Shown: positions 40,989 to 53,384 of the stretch, one piece after another | Layout of the letters: the number at the start of each line of letters is the position of its first letter | Position numbering within the stretch: position 1 is the first letter of the stretch | Source of the DNA: Antedon mediterranea | Taxonomy: Eukaryota; Echinodermata; Crinoidea; Comatulida; Antedonidae | Direction: 5' to 3' | NCBI RefSeq assembly: GCF_964355755.1 | Contig: NC_092670.1 | Location: 40,163,795-40,227,794, forward strand | Length of the DNA stretch: 64,000 nt | The notes under the pieces: generated by a model | What the model was told of the DNA's origin: nothing | The model's input: the letters and a program-made list of their open reading frames with translations, nothing else | Databases searched by the model: none | Program-made: the position numbers and the translations under genes

Positions 40989-41999
40989 AAGTGTCTTTGT
41001 ACTTAAAGACTGAGGTGTACACCAAATTAAGAACATTATGCGAGCGCGTGCGCGTGCCCTTATGATGTCTAGCTAGCTAGAAGTTGAATTAAGTACCGTA
41101 CTAGCCAACATTACAACGTTAGTGTTGTAAACATCTATAAAGTGTGAAGGTATATTTAATGGCTGTATTCGTTTTGTTCACACTGCACTATACAAAGCTT
41201 GTCCTCAAATATTGTTACGTAACAAAAACGTGAGTCAAAGAATATGACGTCATTATGACAAAGCAGTGACGTCTTTACCCCATCTGTTTTATCACACATT
41301 TTTTAAATATGAAATGACACCCCAAAACGAAGTCTAAGAACATGACATCATTATTACAAACAGTGAAGTCTTTACCTCACCTGTTTTATTACACTTTTTA
41401 AACATTTAAATTAAAAAAAATATACAAACTAAAATAATTTAAACATCTTAAAGACATATAGTAAATAGGTATAAATGCCGAGGAACTATGAGTCACCTAT
41501 AATGCTATAGATTAGTAGTAAGAGGGATATATATAATTATTATATTTAACATAGGCAATACTTGCACTGTAAATTACTTTCTTTATTGTCATAAAATAAA
41601 CGGTATTATGAACGTTGTGTTACTCGTGACGTGTACAAGATATTTTTAAAATGAAAATTCACTTAAACAATCACAGTTATAGTTATGTCTGAATACAACA
41701 GAATAAACAAAACTAGAAATGAAAATCATGGGCAGTGCATCTCACAGCCTGTAACAACCATCGCGTGTGCCCGGATGCCAGGCAATTTATTTATAAGATC
41801 ATCCTTTTCGCGAATGTATCCGAGAAACATAAATCTCATGATAATATCGAAATGACAATTATCAATTTGTAGATGGTGTACCATTAACTTACAAACTATA
41901 CGTGTTAATGTGTCTACGATCAACGGTGAAAATGACATATAACGCACGATTTAGTTCCACTAATCGAAAAATTCAAGGAACTGATTGTACAGCATGCAT
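40989..41999. other. Intergenic, probably intron 1 of the second peptide gene
   Basis: Two loosely related segments at 41225-41290 and 41325-41400 share GACGTCATTATGACAAAGCAG-type words and CCTGTTTTATTACAC. No exon is supported. Confidence 0.35.
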
Positions 42000-42202
42000 T
42001 CGGATGGTTTCCACTTGTGCGCAACGCAACTACCGCGTGCACGCAACGCAACGACCGCATGCCAATCACGACAAGATGAATGTGTCTTATATCCAGCAAC
42101 AAATTCGGTTGGTTTTATACTTGTTGTATTGAACGCAATAAAGATAACTTGAGACTGGTTGGGTTGTGCGTACGATGTTGCGCTGTGTTGCCAAAGCTTT
42201 AA
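42000..42202. mobile_element. MITE family B degenerate copy
   Basis: GGATGGTTTCCACTTGTGCG at the left and GTGTTGCCAAAGCTTT at the right, with repeated GCGCAACGCAAC words and GCCAATCACGAC inside. Confidence 0.5.
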
Positions 42203-42511
42203 AAAAAACAGAATACGGCATCGTTCAATTTAACAAAACGGCGCCGTCATCTTCCATTCGGTGAAGCAAGTGTGAATTGAATAAATTGGTTTATTATGTT
42301 AGGAAGGGAAAAGACAAAACAATACGACGATGAAATCATGAGGATAATAAACTGACGCATGCGTTAAAACGATTTTGATAATACAAGGCGGTCCCCTTTG
42401 TGCGCGCGCGTGTGTCATCACGTCCACGCAACAGGTCAACATGGCCGAGACGATATATTCATTGATATGACGTCATTACAATAATTGTATTGTTTTTCTT
42501 TCAGGTATTTT

Positions 42512-43707
42512 ATGACGATGTATTCGGATATTACTTTATTAATGTTATTGTTTTTATTCTGTATAACATTAACAACATCACAAAGTAGCGATTTCTATGA
42601 ATATGATGCAGCAGTGTCACGTGAGAAGAGAATATCACGTGACAACAATCCGTTAGCAGGTAAGTATTAAATTATTACTAGAATATTATTTGACGAAGGT
42701 GGGTAGAGGGATTGTGATGTGTAGGGGCCGAGATAAGAGGATGTTCAGCATATTATAGGTTTTGTTTTCTTGTCTTGCGCATGCGTATTTATATTTCTAC
42801 TTTTTATGGCGCGAAACAAGTCCCAACCAATCAGAATTGTTCGATTCGGAAAACGTCATCTATACTTTTTGGCATTTCTGTTTGTATTTGTTATGTATCA
42901 ACCGCTCAACAGACACTATCCTCCAGATTTGTAAAAAATGCATACATTATATTACTTTGAAAACATGAATCCAGGTTATTTCTTGTCTCAAATGTACGTT
43001 ATGGTTAATTATGATAAAAAGAGAAAAACAATGCACTAATAATATTGCTAGGCCTACTTTTCTGTATCAATAATCTCATGGCAGTACAGATTACACCCAA
43101 GAGTCTTTTATGTCCAAAATGCATTATGTTCAGTTAACGAAGAATTTAGGTAACATTATATAGAATTTTCCTATATGTATTTAAACATTATAATCTTAAT
43201 ATTTCTAAAGGCGAACTTATTCAAGCGAATCAAATATTCATGGCCACTATTGGTTGCAATTTCGCATAATCGCGAGCAAAAAAGCATATGAAAATAATGA
43301 TACACACTGCGCTGGACTTGCCCAATGTTATTTCAAGGCTTTCCGATGTTTGTCCAATATACAACTTCAAACTAAACTAGTATACGCATGAAACGTACGA
43401 AAAATGTGCCAAAATATTTATCTTTTACTAATAGTCAAAACCCCGTCTGGAACCCAGACTAACACTGCGCATAAATTACGCGCGAAAAAATTCACATGGT
43501 GAATGGAAACATGCTTACTTTATTTATTTTTCCACAGATATTTTGCGTGCAAATATTGGCAATACAAGGATTAGGCTCAATAGCAAACCACGAATGTCAG
43601 GGAACGTGGGCTCACCAATGCAAGTACTCAGCGGTATAGTGGGCAGACTACGTAAGAATAAGCAAGTCAACAATCATAGAGCGCGGATGAATAACAAAGG
43701 GCGATGA
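42512..43707 (+). CDS. Second CRH-like secreted peptide precursor (probable tandem paralogue)
   Basis: Two coding exons, 42512-42659 and 43538-43707, give 105 aa. An acceptor (TTTCTTTCAG) ends 7 bases before the ATG. The N-terminus is a signal peptide (ITLLMLLFLFCITLTTSQ), followed by an acidic propeptide and an REKR cleavage site. The single coding intron interrupts a Gly/Asp codon pair in phase 1 (LAG|DILR), the same position and phase as in the CRH-type gene (FSG|DMLR). The C-terminus, GNVGSPMQVLSGIVGRLRKN then KQVNNHRARMNNK-GR, ends in an amidation Gly-Arg. Exactly 32 residues run from GN to that Gly, as in the CRH-type peptide, with Leu, Asn, Arg and Met shared. Sequence identity is low and the dibasic site just before the peptide is missing, so the mature form is uncertain. 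An AATAAA lies at 44311-44316. Confidence 0.7.
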
Positions 43708-43800
43708 ACAAGTAAACCACCAACGTATTCATTACATGGAACAGTTTACCTTGAATATTGAAGAACACTTTGAAAAACACTATGGGTAGACAAAAGGTGT

Positions 43801-43925
43801 AACGCTTGGTTTCCACTCTCGGATAAAGGCGTACGCGCAACGCACGTGACTTGACCAATCACAAGTAATGGATCATCCGAACTAACTCGGCTCACCTGCG
43901 TTGCGCGTACACCTTACTTTGCACA
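43801..43925. mobile_element. MITE family B copy in the 3' flank of the second peptide gene
   Basis: AACGCTTGGTTTCCACTCTC at the left. TGACTTGACCAATCACAAGT inside is mirrored by CACCTGCGTTGCGCGTACAC at the right. The right terminus is degraded. Confidence 0.55.
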
Positions 43926-44310
43926 GCAAAAGTAGTATAGGCCTAATTGTATTTTTAACTGCTCTAAAATGAGGAATTTTTTGTATTGTGATTTGAGAAC
44001 GTTTGAAGGCGAAAAGATTCACGTAAATATAAATGATTTATTGGCTTGCACCATCAGAATATGAATGTCCCCACAAGTACGAAAGCGTCTTATTTGATAT
44101 CAGAGGATCAGAACTCTTTTTTAATGTTGCATGTGGCAGCAGTGACCGCAAGTTCGTCCAACTGTTTGAGTCATAAACCGTCTGAATCCCCTCGTTCGCG
44201 CCATAATATTAACAAATTACAACTTGAACATATCGATCCTGTTGTTGAATAGGATTAAGATGGAGCTAATCTTATCCGAGTCGATGTATATTTTTACCTC
44301 CAATTGACGT

Positions 44311-44316
44311 AATAAA
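44311..44316 (+). terminator. AATAAA, possible polyadenylation signal of the second peptide gene
   Basis: First canonical hexamer on the plus strand after the stop at 43707, about 600 bases downstream, with a MITE family B copy in between. Confidence 0.35.
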
Positions 44317-45362
44317 TTAGGCTTTAAATAGCACATTTGAAAGATGACTCTGCTTTGTCTGTTCGGAAGTGCCTCGAAATTGTTCATTGCTTATAAATTG
44401 AAGGATTAGGTTTTTTCTTCGAAATCGATTTGGAGCCAATTAGAGTCGAGATTATTTGACTAACTATGAACTGTTTTGTTTAGATTGTAAAAGCCATCAA
44501 TGAAATTCGAGAATTTCTAAATTTATAACGCGCGCGTACGCTAATTGTACTTTTGTGTCCGACTGATGTTATATTTGTCATTAAATAAGTAGAACTTGAT
44601 CTGTTGGTTTGGTAACATTAGGCGCTTGTTTAATGTGTAATTAACGATATCGTGAATTACATTAGCTTATACCTTTTGATGTTTCAAATACCTAATTAAA
44701 TATTGATAATGTTGGTTAATTGACTTACATTATTAATCGCTTAATTAAACGCACATACTTGCTTGCAGCGCAGACACTATATCTAAATTTGACGCGCGCG
44801 TACAAAAGGCATACAATTTGTCATCGTTATAACGCAATGTCATCAGCATTTGAACGCGCGTTTATATTAACAGTCATTTTGAGTATGCTCATGTGTTTGT
44901 TGTGAGAGTGCGTATGACGACATCTGCGTAGTCAGGTGGCACGCAAGCGCCTTGAAAACGAAAGGTAAAAAATGTTTATGAAATAACAAATAGGATATAA
45001 AATCATTTGATTCATTTTCACTTTATCTATTTATTTATTTATCCATGTACTGTATTTTATTTCATTCTTATTTTAATAATTAATTTATCTATATTAGATT
45101 TGAGACGTCATCAAATATTTTATTAATTGAATTAATGAGAAGCTTTTACATTGGATATATAGATAAATGTAAAAAAAAATACATAATATATAATAATATA
45201 ATATATTTACACTGTAACAAAAGTGCAATTACACACATTTAATGGAAATACTATTAAATTAAATGTCGAAATATCTTAAAACTAAGTAGTCGTATTTTAT
45301 TGTTGACGTTTGTATGGTATAGTAGTGTAGACGCGAATAATCATGTAATGTATCAAAACAAT
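44317..45362. other. Intergenic AT-rich sequence, no gene seen
   Basis: Alternating AT tracts and several ACGCGCG words; no exon with flanking splice signals recognised. Confidence 0.35.
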
Positions 45363-45530
45363 TAAAGCTTGTTCCCACTACGAGGCAACGCAAGAAATGC
45401 GCAAGTGAATTGACCAATAACAAGCCACAGTTAGTTATAAGAATAATCCATCGCTTGTAATTGGTCAACTCGGTTATGTTACGTCTACGTCCTTTATGTT
45501 ACGTCTACGTCTTAGTGGGATCCAAGTTTA
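45363..45530. mobile_element. MITE family B copy
   Basis: TAAAGCTTGTTCCCACTACG at the left and CTTAGTGGGATCCAAGTTTA at the right; the interior has GAATTGACCAATAACAAG and TAATTGGTCAACTCGG. The word ACGTCTACGTC near the right end is duplicated. Confidence 0.8.
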
Positions 45531-46224
45531 ACATAGGTGCATATATATATAATATAACTGCGTGCGAAGGAACGCATTCAAAAACGGAAACCTACTGATA
45601 GCAACATATGACATATTGTTGTCGAATGTTTTGGATTGAATACTTTTGGTGGACTTGGCCTGCCATACCTACTATTGAAAGTGTTAGAAAAACACGGTCA
45701 ATTTATTTAGTTCGTTTTAATTTAATTTTTTTTATAACATTTTTCTGGAACAACTTTTTTTTTGGTAACATGACTATTACATTCATGTATCCATTAGAGG
45801 TTTGTTACATGCTCCAATAACCGAATTCAAGGAACAAATGAAACATTTATGTAATTAATATTTAACGATAATTGTGTGAACCTTTCGCACTTTTTAATGG
45901 AAAGAATGCTATCAAATGCATTAGGTGCCTATAAAGAAATGTATCAATCCAGTTTCTTCATGATAAGTGCAAAATGCTGATCGACCGTATAATTGATGGG
46001 CGGTAGTAGTACTAGCTGTAATAGTACAGAAGAAAATGCTACAGTTTACAGCCACTAATTGAATTATGAAATTAACATAAACAATGATAGCATATAACAC
46101 ACCGGTCTGCTCTCTAGGTGATTAAATTAACTTGTTCCTCTGTCTAATTAATTGATCCCAAACCATAGTACGTGCGCGCGTCGTGGAGCACGCACACATA
46201 CTACCGCGCATGTTATGTATAAAG

Positions 46225-47873
46225 ATTGGTTTCCACCTCAAATCAACGCACAAAGGAACGCAACAACAAATAATATATATAATATAATCGATTCTATTAG
46301 ACACGATTTCCTTATAAGTAAACTAAGAAAATCTGGTATAAAAGGTAAAATAATCAAAGTTATAAAAACAATGTATAGTAAATTAAAAGGGCATGTAAAG
46401 GTTGGCAACAAAATTGGAGAATTCTTTAAATGTGAAGTAGGAATACAACAAGGGTCACCTTTATCTTCATTATTATTTAATATTTTTATTAATGATATAA
46501 CTGAGTTATTACATACTGCTGAAAATCGAAACAAAATAAAAATTGATAACATAAATATTAATCACCTACTGTATGCAGATGATCTAGTTTTAATCAGTGA
46601 TACAGTGTACTCATTACAAGATCTTTTAAATAAACTAGCATATTATTGTAATAGGTGGGGATTGGTAGTTAACATTGACAAAAGTAAAATAAAAGTATTT
46701 TTAAAAAATGGAAAACTTAAGAACTACGAAAAGTGGAATTATCTTGGTAAAGAAATTGAAATAGTAAAATCTCTTAAATATCTTGGAGTCACTTTCAATT
46801 GTTCAGGAAATTGGGAAAAGGCCAGAGAACAAAATAATACACAGGCTATAATAAAGCACTTTTCTCACTCAAAAATATAATATATCAGAAATATGGACAT
46901 CTACCAGTGAATATTTGGAACTACTTATTTGATGTTAAAATAAACGCAATTATACTGTATGGTAGTGAAATATGGGGAAAAATAAACAACAAAAAAATTG
47001 ATGATATTCAAAATAATTTCTGTAGATATGTTTTAGGGGTCGGGGAATCAGCCACAAATGTTTCAATTAGAGGAGAATGTGGAAAACATATGTTATGCTC
47101 TATTGGTCATGGAAACATATGGTTTTCACAAAATAATGTCCTTGATAAATTTTATGTAGTTAATAAAATAAAAGAAAGGCTAACCGATATGGAACGCCAA
47201 TCCTTTCTTGAAAGCATAAATATTTCTTCAAAATTAAGATACTATAAAATGTTCAAAAACAATTTCGGAGTAGATGGATACTTACTACTGACCCTTGATA
47301 CTAGATATAAGCGAGCTTTAAGTCAACTAAGACTGGGCACACTTCAACTAGAGGTAGAAAGGGGAAGATGGAAAAGAATAGAGCGCAGCAATAGGTTATG
47401 TAAAATATGTAATATAAATGAAGTTGAAGATGAATATCATTTTGTTACAGTTTGCTCTCGTTACAAGGAAATCAGAAAAAAATGATGTATACCTTCTTTA
47501 TTTTTTGAAAATCCAAATACTTTTAAATTCTGCCGTTTAATGTCATCACAGGATCCAATAATTATTGATAATCTATCTAAATATATTTATTATGCTTATA
47601 AGTTAAGATATATGTTTTGCTTAGAGAAAGAAATTAATTAATTCATTTATCTTGTGACCATAAATTGCTTTATTTTTCAATGTAATTATTATTTTGTTAA
47701 TTACTAGGGGCCAGAGGCCTAAAGTAAATAAAGTCAGGCGATAAGCCTGAATGAATGAATGAATATAATCTAGCCAATCATTTAAATTGACAATCCTAAC
47801 TCTGTCGCTTGTGATTGGTCAATTCACTTGCGTTGCGTTACTTCGCTAGTGGGAACCACGCTTTACGGCCATT
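46225..47873. mobile_element. MITE family B disrupted by a LINE
   Basis: The left half (GATTGGTTTCCACCTCAAAT, CGCAACAACAAATAATA) stops at about 46289. The right half (AGCCAATCATTTAAATTG to GCTAGTGGGAACCACGCTTTA) resumes at 47771. Between them is a 1.47-kb non-LTR element. The 9-base AATATAATC occurs at 46281-46289 and 47762-47770 as the target-site duplication. Confidence 0.75.
46290..47761 (+). pseudogene. 5'-truncated non-LTR retrotransposon (LINE) reverse transcriptase
   Basis: The surviving reading frame begins inside the RT palm (DSIRHDFLISKLRKSGI) and contains GIQQGSPLSSLLFNIFIND (residues about 95-113 of the first frame) and the catalytic YADDLVLIS. A frameshift near 46850 moves the C-terminal part to another frame (46907-47485), which ends in a Cys-rich knuckle CKICNINEVEDEYHFVTVC. 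An in-frame TGA at 47483-47485 is followed by about 51 more codons in frame, ending at 47641. The 3' end has a GGCCAGAGGCCTAAAGTAAA motif and a (TGAA)n tail. Endonuclease and N-terminal regions are absent. Inactive. The clade is not certain; L2/CR1-like elements have similar tails. Confidence 0.9.
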
Positions 47874-47928
47874 AGTTATGTGGGCTAATAATAGTTAATA
47901 TTTAGACCATATTTCCTCTAAAGCTCTG

Positions 47929-48064
47929 TTTACACTATCAAAGTTAATGTGACAAAAAAATGTGATGTGCCCCAAATACCATGATAATGTCATAGTATTA
48001 CCATATTTAAGCATATCACTACCACATCAATTTTTTTCACTAGTTTGATAGTTTAGACAGAGCT
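47929..48064. mobile_element. MITE family A copy
   Basis: TAAAGCTCTGTTTACACTATC at the left and GATAGTTTAGACAGAGCT at the right, with the internal CATATCACTACCACATCA word. Confidence 0.8.
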
Positions 48065-48069
48065 GTACA

Positions 48070-48176
48070 CAGTGACGCAACGCAATGACGTCACCAATCA
48101 CAGACAATACATTTGAAATGCCGCGTGTCATTGGTTAACTCACGTGCGTTGCGTCTCTAGTGGGAACGAACCTTAA
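48070..48176. mobile_element. MITE family B, right half
   Basis: GTGACGCAACGCAATGACGT, CACCAATCACAG, TCATTGGTTAACTCACGTGC and GTCTCTAGTGGGAACGAACC; the left terminus is lost where it abuts the family A copy. Confidence 0.6.
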
Positions 48177-48559
48177 CTCAAATGAATGAATCAGGGGCGG
48201 ATTCAGAATGTTTGAAAAGCGAGGGGAACAAGGGGAGGGGTAGGAGGATGATTTCACATGCCGGGGTTGTGAATTTTTGTCAACGAACATGATCAATTGA
48301 GAGTGGTACAAAACAATGTGTAAATACTATTAAGTTATCAAATGCCTACCTAAGTGATTATGTCTATAGTATTAGGAAGTAATTTAATCAAAAATTGACT
48401 TATAACGTCACTCTAATAAACTTAAACGGAAGAAGTAAAGAAAATCAAGGTTACTTAGATCAACTCACCTTAAGGTGGTACCAGTTTCTAAGTATGTTGC
48501 AATCATCTTTCCTTATTTCGAAAATGTTGCTACAAAATAAATGCGCGATTATGTAGAAA

Positions 48560-48945
48560 GGTTCAACAACTTTTCGAGTCGAGTGGCAGGGAAGCCGGCG
48601 CAAACCATAGTTATATACAATCGGCACCGGTTCAAGCCACTCCTCGACCATTGTTCTGGTGGTAAAACAAGTCTTCTCGGATAAGAACTTAAAACTGGAG
48701 GTCCAGTGTACACATCTAGCTCATGTGCACTTTAAAGAACCTAGTACATCTTCGGAAGAGTAGGGGGTAACCCCGGTGTACTGGTCCATTCTACCCCTTG
48801 TTGTGGACAGACAAACGGGCGCTGCTTGGTGGCCATGGCATCGACACGAAGGGAACCTAAGGGGAGTGAAAATTGTGGTATGTGTCGTCCACACCTGTGT
48901 GCATAATTCAGCCCAGTAGGCTGCAAGTCGCATGCTATTCATATT
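48560..48945. repeat. Unclassified GC-richer dispersed repeat
   Basis: This segment stands out from its AT-rich surroundings. Part of it (TTCTGGTGGTAAAACAAGTC then TTCTCGGATAAG) is repeated inverted at about 37480-37520. It has no splice signals. Repeated short frames here are not supported as genes. Confidence 0.4.
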
Positions 48946-49088
48946 CATTTGAATTTACATTTTGTCAAGTAACATAGGGACGATTTAGAGAATTTACTTT
49001 ATTTGAATTAATTTGAATCAACGAAAGAAAATGTGATTTTTCTTATATTTTGAGGACTTTTGACGGACCTGTATACCAATCCTGAGCC

Positions 49089-49230
49089 TTAAGTTCTGTC
49101 TAGAATATTAAACTATTTTGAGAAAAAAAAGGTGCGATGTGCCCAAATGTTGTAGTGATATGACAATCATCATGTCCATGGGCACATCACATTTTTGTCG
49201 CATAAAGTTTGATAGTAGACAAGGCTTTAA
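49089..49230. mobile_element. MITE family A degenerate copy
   Basis: TTAAGTTCTGTCTAGAATAT at the left, TGATAGTAGACAAGGCTTTAA at the right, and the internal TAGTGATATGACAATCATCA word. Confidence 0.7.
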
Positions 49231-49650
49231 GTAAATGGCCCTTAATTGTATGATTGTCAATAATTGTTTGTATAGCCGAGAGGTGGGTGAGGAGAAACCT
49301 ACAATACAAATGACAATAATATCAATGACAAATTATAACAAATACAAAATGTTTGTACGACAATGGAGAAGACAACATAACAAAACCAAGGACAACAACA
49401 GCAATATTACAAAATACGGTATTAGAACAAATTCACGAAGGACGTCACCAAATTAACAATAGTTTATAATTGCGATGCCTACGCACACTGTATAAACTTT
49501 AATTAAGGGCGTGGCCAGTAGACCTCGTACTACATAATGTTTATAGGTATCCTTTCACTTATACACTACCCTTGACCTAGATTCGTTCAAGGTAAACCTT
49601 CTACTAATCATAGCGTTGTTTTTACAAATTGTGCTCAAAGATAATTTAAC

Positions 49651-49927
49651 ATTGCGATGATGAGGTACGCGCGCGTTCCATTGAAATTTGCCGTAGGCTT
49701 GTTCCGGTCAAGGAAATCGACCAATTATAAGGCCGCGTGCTAATTTATTGTGAAGGAAATAAAGTGAAGACAATCCTGCTGTACCCTTAATTGCGATGAT
49801 GAGGTACGCGCGCGTTTCATTGAAATTCGCCGTAGGATTGTTCCGGTCAAGGAAATCGACCAATTACAAGGCCGCGTGCTAATTTATTGTGAAGGAAATA
49901 AAGTGAAGCTGTACCCTTAATTGTAAT
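49651..49927. repeat. 139-bp tandem duplication
   Basis: Copy 1 49651-49789 and copy 2 49790-49927 both read ATTGCGATGATGAGGTACGC, TTGTTCCGGTCAAGGAAATC, AAGGCCGCGTGCTAATTTAT and so on. They differ by a few substitutions and one short deletion. Intergenic. Confidence 0.9.
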
Positions 49928-50090
49928 TAAGCTAATAAATTAACATTACTTTTTATAAAAATGTCACGGCGGCGATTTCTAGGAATAACGTACCTGGTCA
50001 TGGTTGTTTCTAGGCTACCATTGAACTTTAATTAAATGTAGGACTAAATTTCACACATGTGTGGACATACTAACTGTACTTGAAAAAATG

Positions 50091-50390
50091 TTAAGCTTTA
50101 TTGTCCCCCAAAAACATGAAAAATGAGCATTAATTAAATCAGACTTTGACTAGATTATTTTGTAGTTTTAACAAACAAAAAACGAAACGAAAATGTTTTC
50201 ACTTTTAAGAAATAACATAATGAAATGGTTAAATTAAAACAAAAACATGTGCTTTAAATTACAGTTTTTTCAGGTAAATACATTTTGTTTAGATCCAATT
50301 TTTGGTAAAAGTAGATAACTATTATGTAACATTAAAATGGTATAGGCCTATTCAATTATCAATTATTTTTCAGGGGGACAATATCTTAAG
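50091..50390. mobile_element. MITE family C copy
   Basis: Starts TTAAGCTTTATTGTCCCCCA with AAAACATGAAAAATGA and ends TTTTTCAGGGGGACAATATC; the body TGCTTTAAATTACAGTTTTT matches the 2638 copy. Confidence 0.75.
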
Positions 50391-50913
50391 TAATGAAACG
50401 GGCGCTATTATACTAAGTGAACGTTGCGCGTAAATTCAAACGAATGGAAACGGAACGGGACATCGATTTTTCATTTTGATTATTGGCTAGTTATAGGCCT
50501 AATTTGACGAAGTTGATTTTGGTATTTTGACAATTCTTGCACAAAAGTAATTGGAAGAGCAAATGGGCTAAATCGGGGAATGAGTAGGCCTACGTTTATT
50601 TAATTCTTTTAAAATTCTTCGATTGTTCCTTTCCATTTTTACTTTCATTCACAACCCGGAAAATTCCAAAATACAGTGCTTTCTTTTTTTTTAAACGTAC
50701 CCGGATATTGAGAAATAATAATCATACACGGTATCACGTGCTTTACACATTCCATATTAAATCTAAAAAATGTACCGTATATTATGCTAATACAAAAGCT
50801 ACCGGTATATTAGTAAGTTTCACGGAATCGCGGAAGGGAATATTACAGTGTCATTTTAGCGACATTAGTTAGTTTTGTGACAAAAGGCACTGTTAGCAGG
50901 GTAGTCGTCCTGT

Positions 50914-51062
50914 AGCCGTATTCACCAATCAATGAGATATTTCCCTTATATTAACTATTTCACTTAACTCAATAAATACTTAAGTATTTCTCTTAAACTG
51001 TATTTACTTGGATAGAAGATTTTGCTAAACCTTAAGGGTGTTTCCCAAGTGTGAATACGGCC
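50914..51062. mobile_element. MITE with GCCGTATTCAC terminal inverted repeats
   Basis: GTAGCCGTATTCACCAATCA at the left; CCAAGTGTGAATACGGCC at the right is the inverted end. Inside, TATTTCCCTTATA and CCTTAAGGGTG words are partly mirrored. Confidence 0.6.
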
Positions 51063-52451
51063 GCTGGTTTCGAATCTTGTTTTCGATTTAATAAAGTTAG
51101 ATGGACGTTTGAGCATCTTGTGTGCATCCTCCTTGGACGGACATAACTATGTCAAAAGTGACTGTGACGATACCATTCGCTTAAGTGGCTTCACAAAGGC
51201 ACTAAAACTGTGAATCAATGTGTACGTACACAAGCCTTCGATCCGCCGCCTAGTGGAAAAGAAACAGTTTTATACTAGTAGGTACTACAATATGTCATTC
51301 TCATTGGGCTCTGTGCGGTGAATGTTTGCATCAAATGGCCACCTACTAGTACTAATGTGAATAGGTCATTAACTAACAGTGAATTACTGTCAATTACACA
51401 CTACACATAATCCCTAGTTCCGTTTCCGATTTTATTTTGGTACACGAAAAGAACCACACTAAAGGACTACTATTCGATGTATCGATCAACTGTTTTGTTG
51501 ACACACGTGATGATGTAAATGTCAATTTGGTTACTAGCAATTGCATCATAATAAGTGGGAACCAATTAATATTTAGAAATTCACAATTATATTTTATGTA
51601 GGCCTAAGTACATTCAATAACCCATACAGTACCGTACACATGATGTAGAATAACCTGTTAATATTAACCGAATTAGAAGGTACAAATTAACGGAAATATT
51701 AACCACATGACCATGGAGAAAAATATGCTATGGAAACCGGATACTAATATTCAAAAAAAGGGAACTGCCGTTTTCTGTTTCCTTTTAAGGAATGTGTTCT
51801 AGGCCTACACAGGAATGAAGGATTTCCCTTAAGTGATGATCACTTCCGTCACGTGATGACAGCAAACAGTGTTTTGCCAAAAACTATTGCATATCATCTT
51901 ATGAATGAAAGCAAGGTGCCGATAATCTTATGAATCTGAAAGTAATCCCATGAGCTTATGATGAATCAAAACTATGTGAAGCGATACAAGACAATTGCTA
52001 CTTTTGTAATCATTCACAACATTTCGTCTGGAAATAAACTTAGAAAGAAGCGCTAGACAGGATTTAAAATAAAAAAAGAAACCGGCAACATAAGTTAAAA
52101 ACATATAGGCACTCAAATTACTCATTAACATCTGTTTTTTGGGAAGGAATATCACCGATTCCTCAATTCAACTATTTTTGGACTAAAAAAACAGGACATA
52201 TGCCTATCAATCGCGTACGAGTGTGTTTTCGCATACCTTTTTTGCATGTGACACACCAAAATACACATAATTATATACAACTAGTACTATCTATGTCTAA
52301 GTTATAAGTTGTTAGTTCTTCTGACCGTTAGTATGAGAAACGCCTGCCGACAAATATTGGGGTTTTTTTCTTCAATTTCTGCCATATACAAAACAAAGAA
52401 AAAGACAAAACAAAATATAAAAAAGGCAAGGAAAGTCCATATCCGTCTGCA
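51063..52451. other. Intergenic, no gene seen
   Basis: A short SINE-body remnant (GAGCATCTTGTGTGCATCC) lies at 51110-51130. The rest is AT-rich with no supported exon. Confidence 0.35.
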
Positions 52452-52612
52452 CTTAAGTTTAATTCGCACTTCAACGCAGTGCAACTTAACGTCAGCGCGA
52501 CGCAAGTAATTCTACCAATCACCACGACGCGATGGATCACATCCAAGATGTCACTTGTGATTGGTCAACTTGTGTTGCGCCTATTATATACGTCACTGCG
52601 CGTTGTGGAAAA
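52452..52612. mobile_element. MITE family B degenerate copy
   Basis: GTGCAACTTAACGTCAGCGC, TACCAATCACCACGACGC, then ACTTGTGATTGGTCAACTTG and GTTGCGCCTATTATATACGT; the outer TIRs are eroded. Confidence 0.5.
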
Positions 52613-53384
52613 TAAGCTCAAAAGTTAGTAACTACTAGAAAACCGATGGGGGCGCTACAACCTTTGACATAACAGCATAAATTAAAAGTAATGGCTCCTC
52701 AATAGAGTAGCAATAGCAACTCAATAATTTATGTAGATTAAATTCTAATTAGAAAACAAATCCGATTCGGGGTGATTTTTTTTTTATTCACAAAAAAAAA
52801 CAAACAATAGCGAACATTTTGTAAACAAATTAATTGTTTTTCCTTCAACATTGACGTAAAGGGAATAGTAACTGATGATGTAGTATTATATAAAGTGAAA
52901 CTGTAATCTTAACGCGTTAGTTGTTGCAAATAACCTTAAAAACGTCGTCTAATATCTGGGGCCTAATGCCAGGCCATTGCGATAATTAAAATTTAACCAT
53001 AAATGTGAACAATTAATATCTGTGAGTAATAGCTAGACATTATAACTTATATTTCAACGGAAGTCACGCTATTAACAAGCTAAAACTAGCTTTATTAATT
53101 GGTTATTGTGTTTTTTTTTTCACAATTTGTTTTTCATAATTTTTGAATAACATTTCGTAATGCTTTCTGTTGATGATCAAAATTACAATAATAATAGGCA
53201 TATTATTGTGCCTATGATGATGATTATAACGTAAATCGATGATGATGATGGATGGGATGATGACGATGATGACGTAAATTACGAGTAAAGATGACGAATT
53301 TATTAAATTATAATACAGGGATTAAAACGTTTATAAACTTCAAGTGTTAAGACCTATTTAAAACAGAAGAAAGATATACAGTAG

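Noticed and set aside
44046-44252. 68-codon plus-strand frame after the second peptide gene
   Set aside because: No signal peptide, domain or splice support; more likely 3' UTR or flank of the gene ending at 43707.
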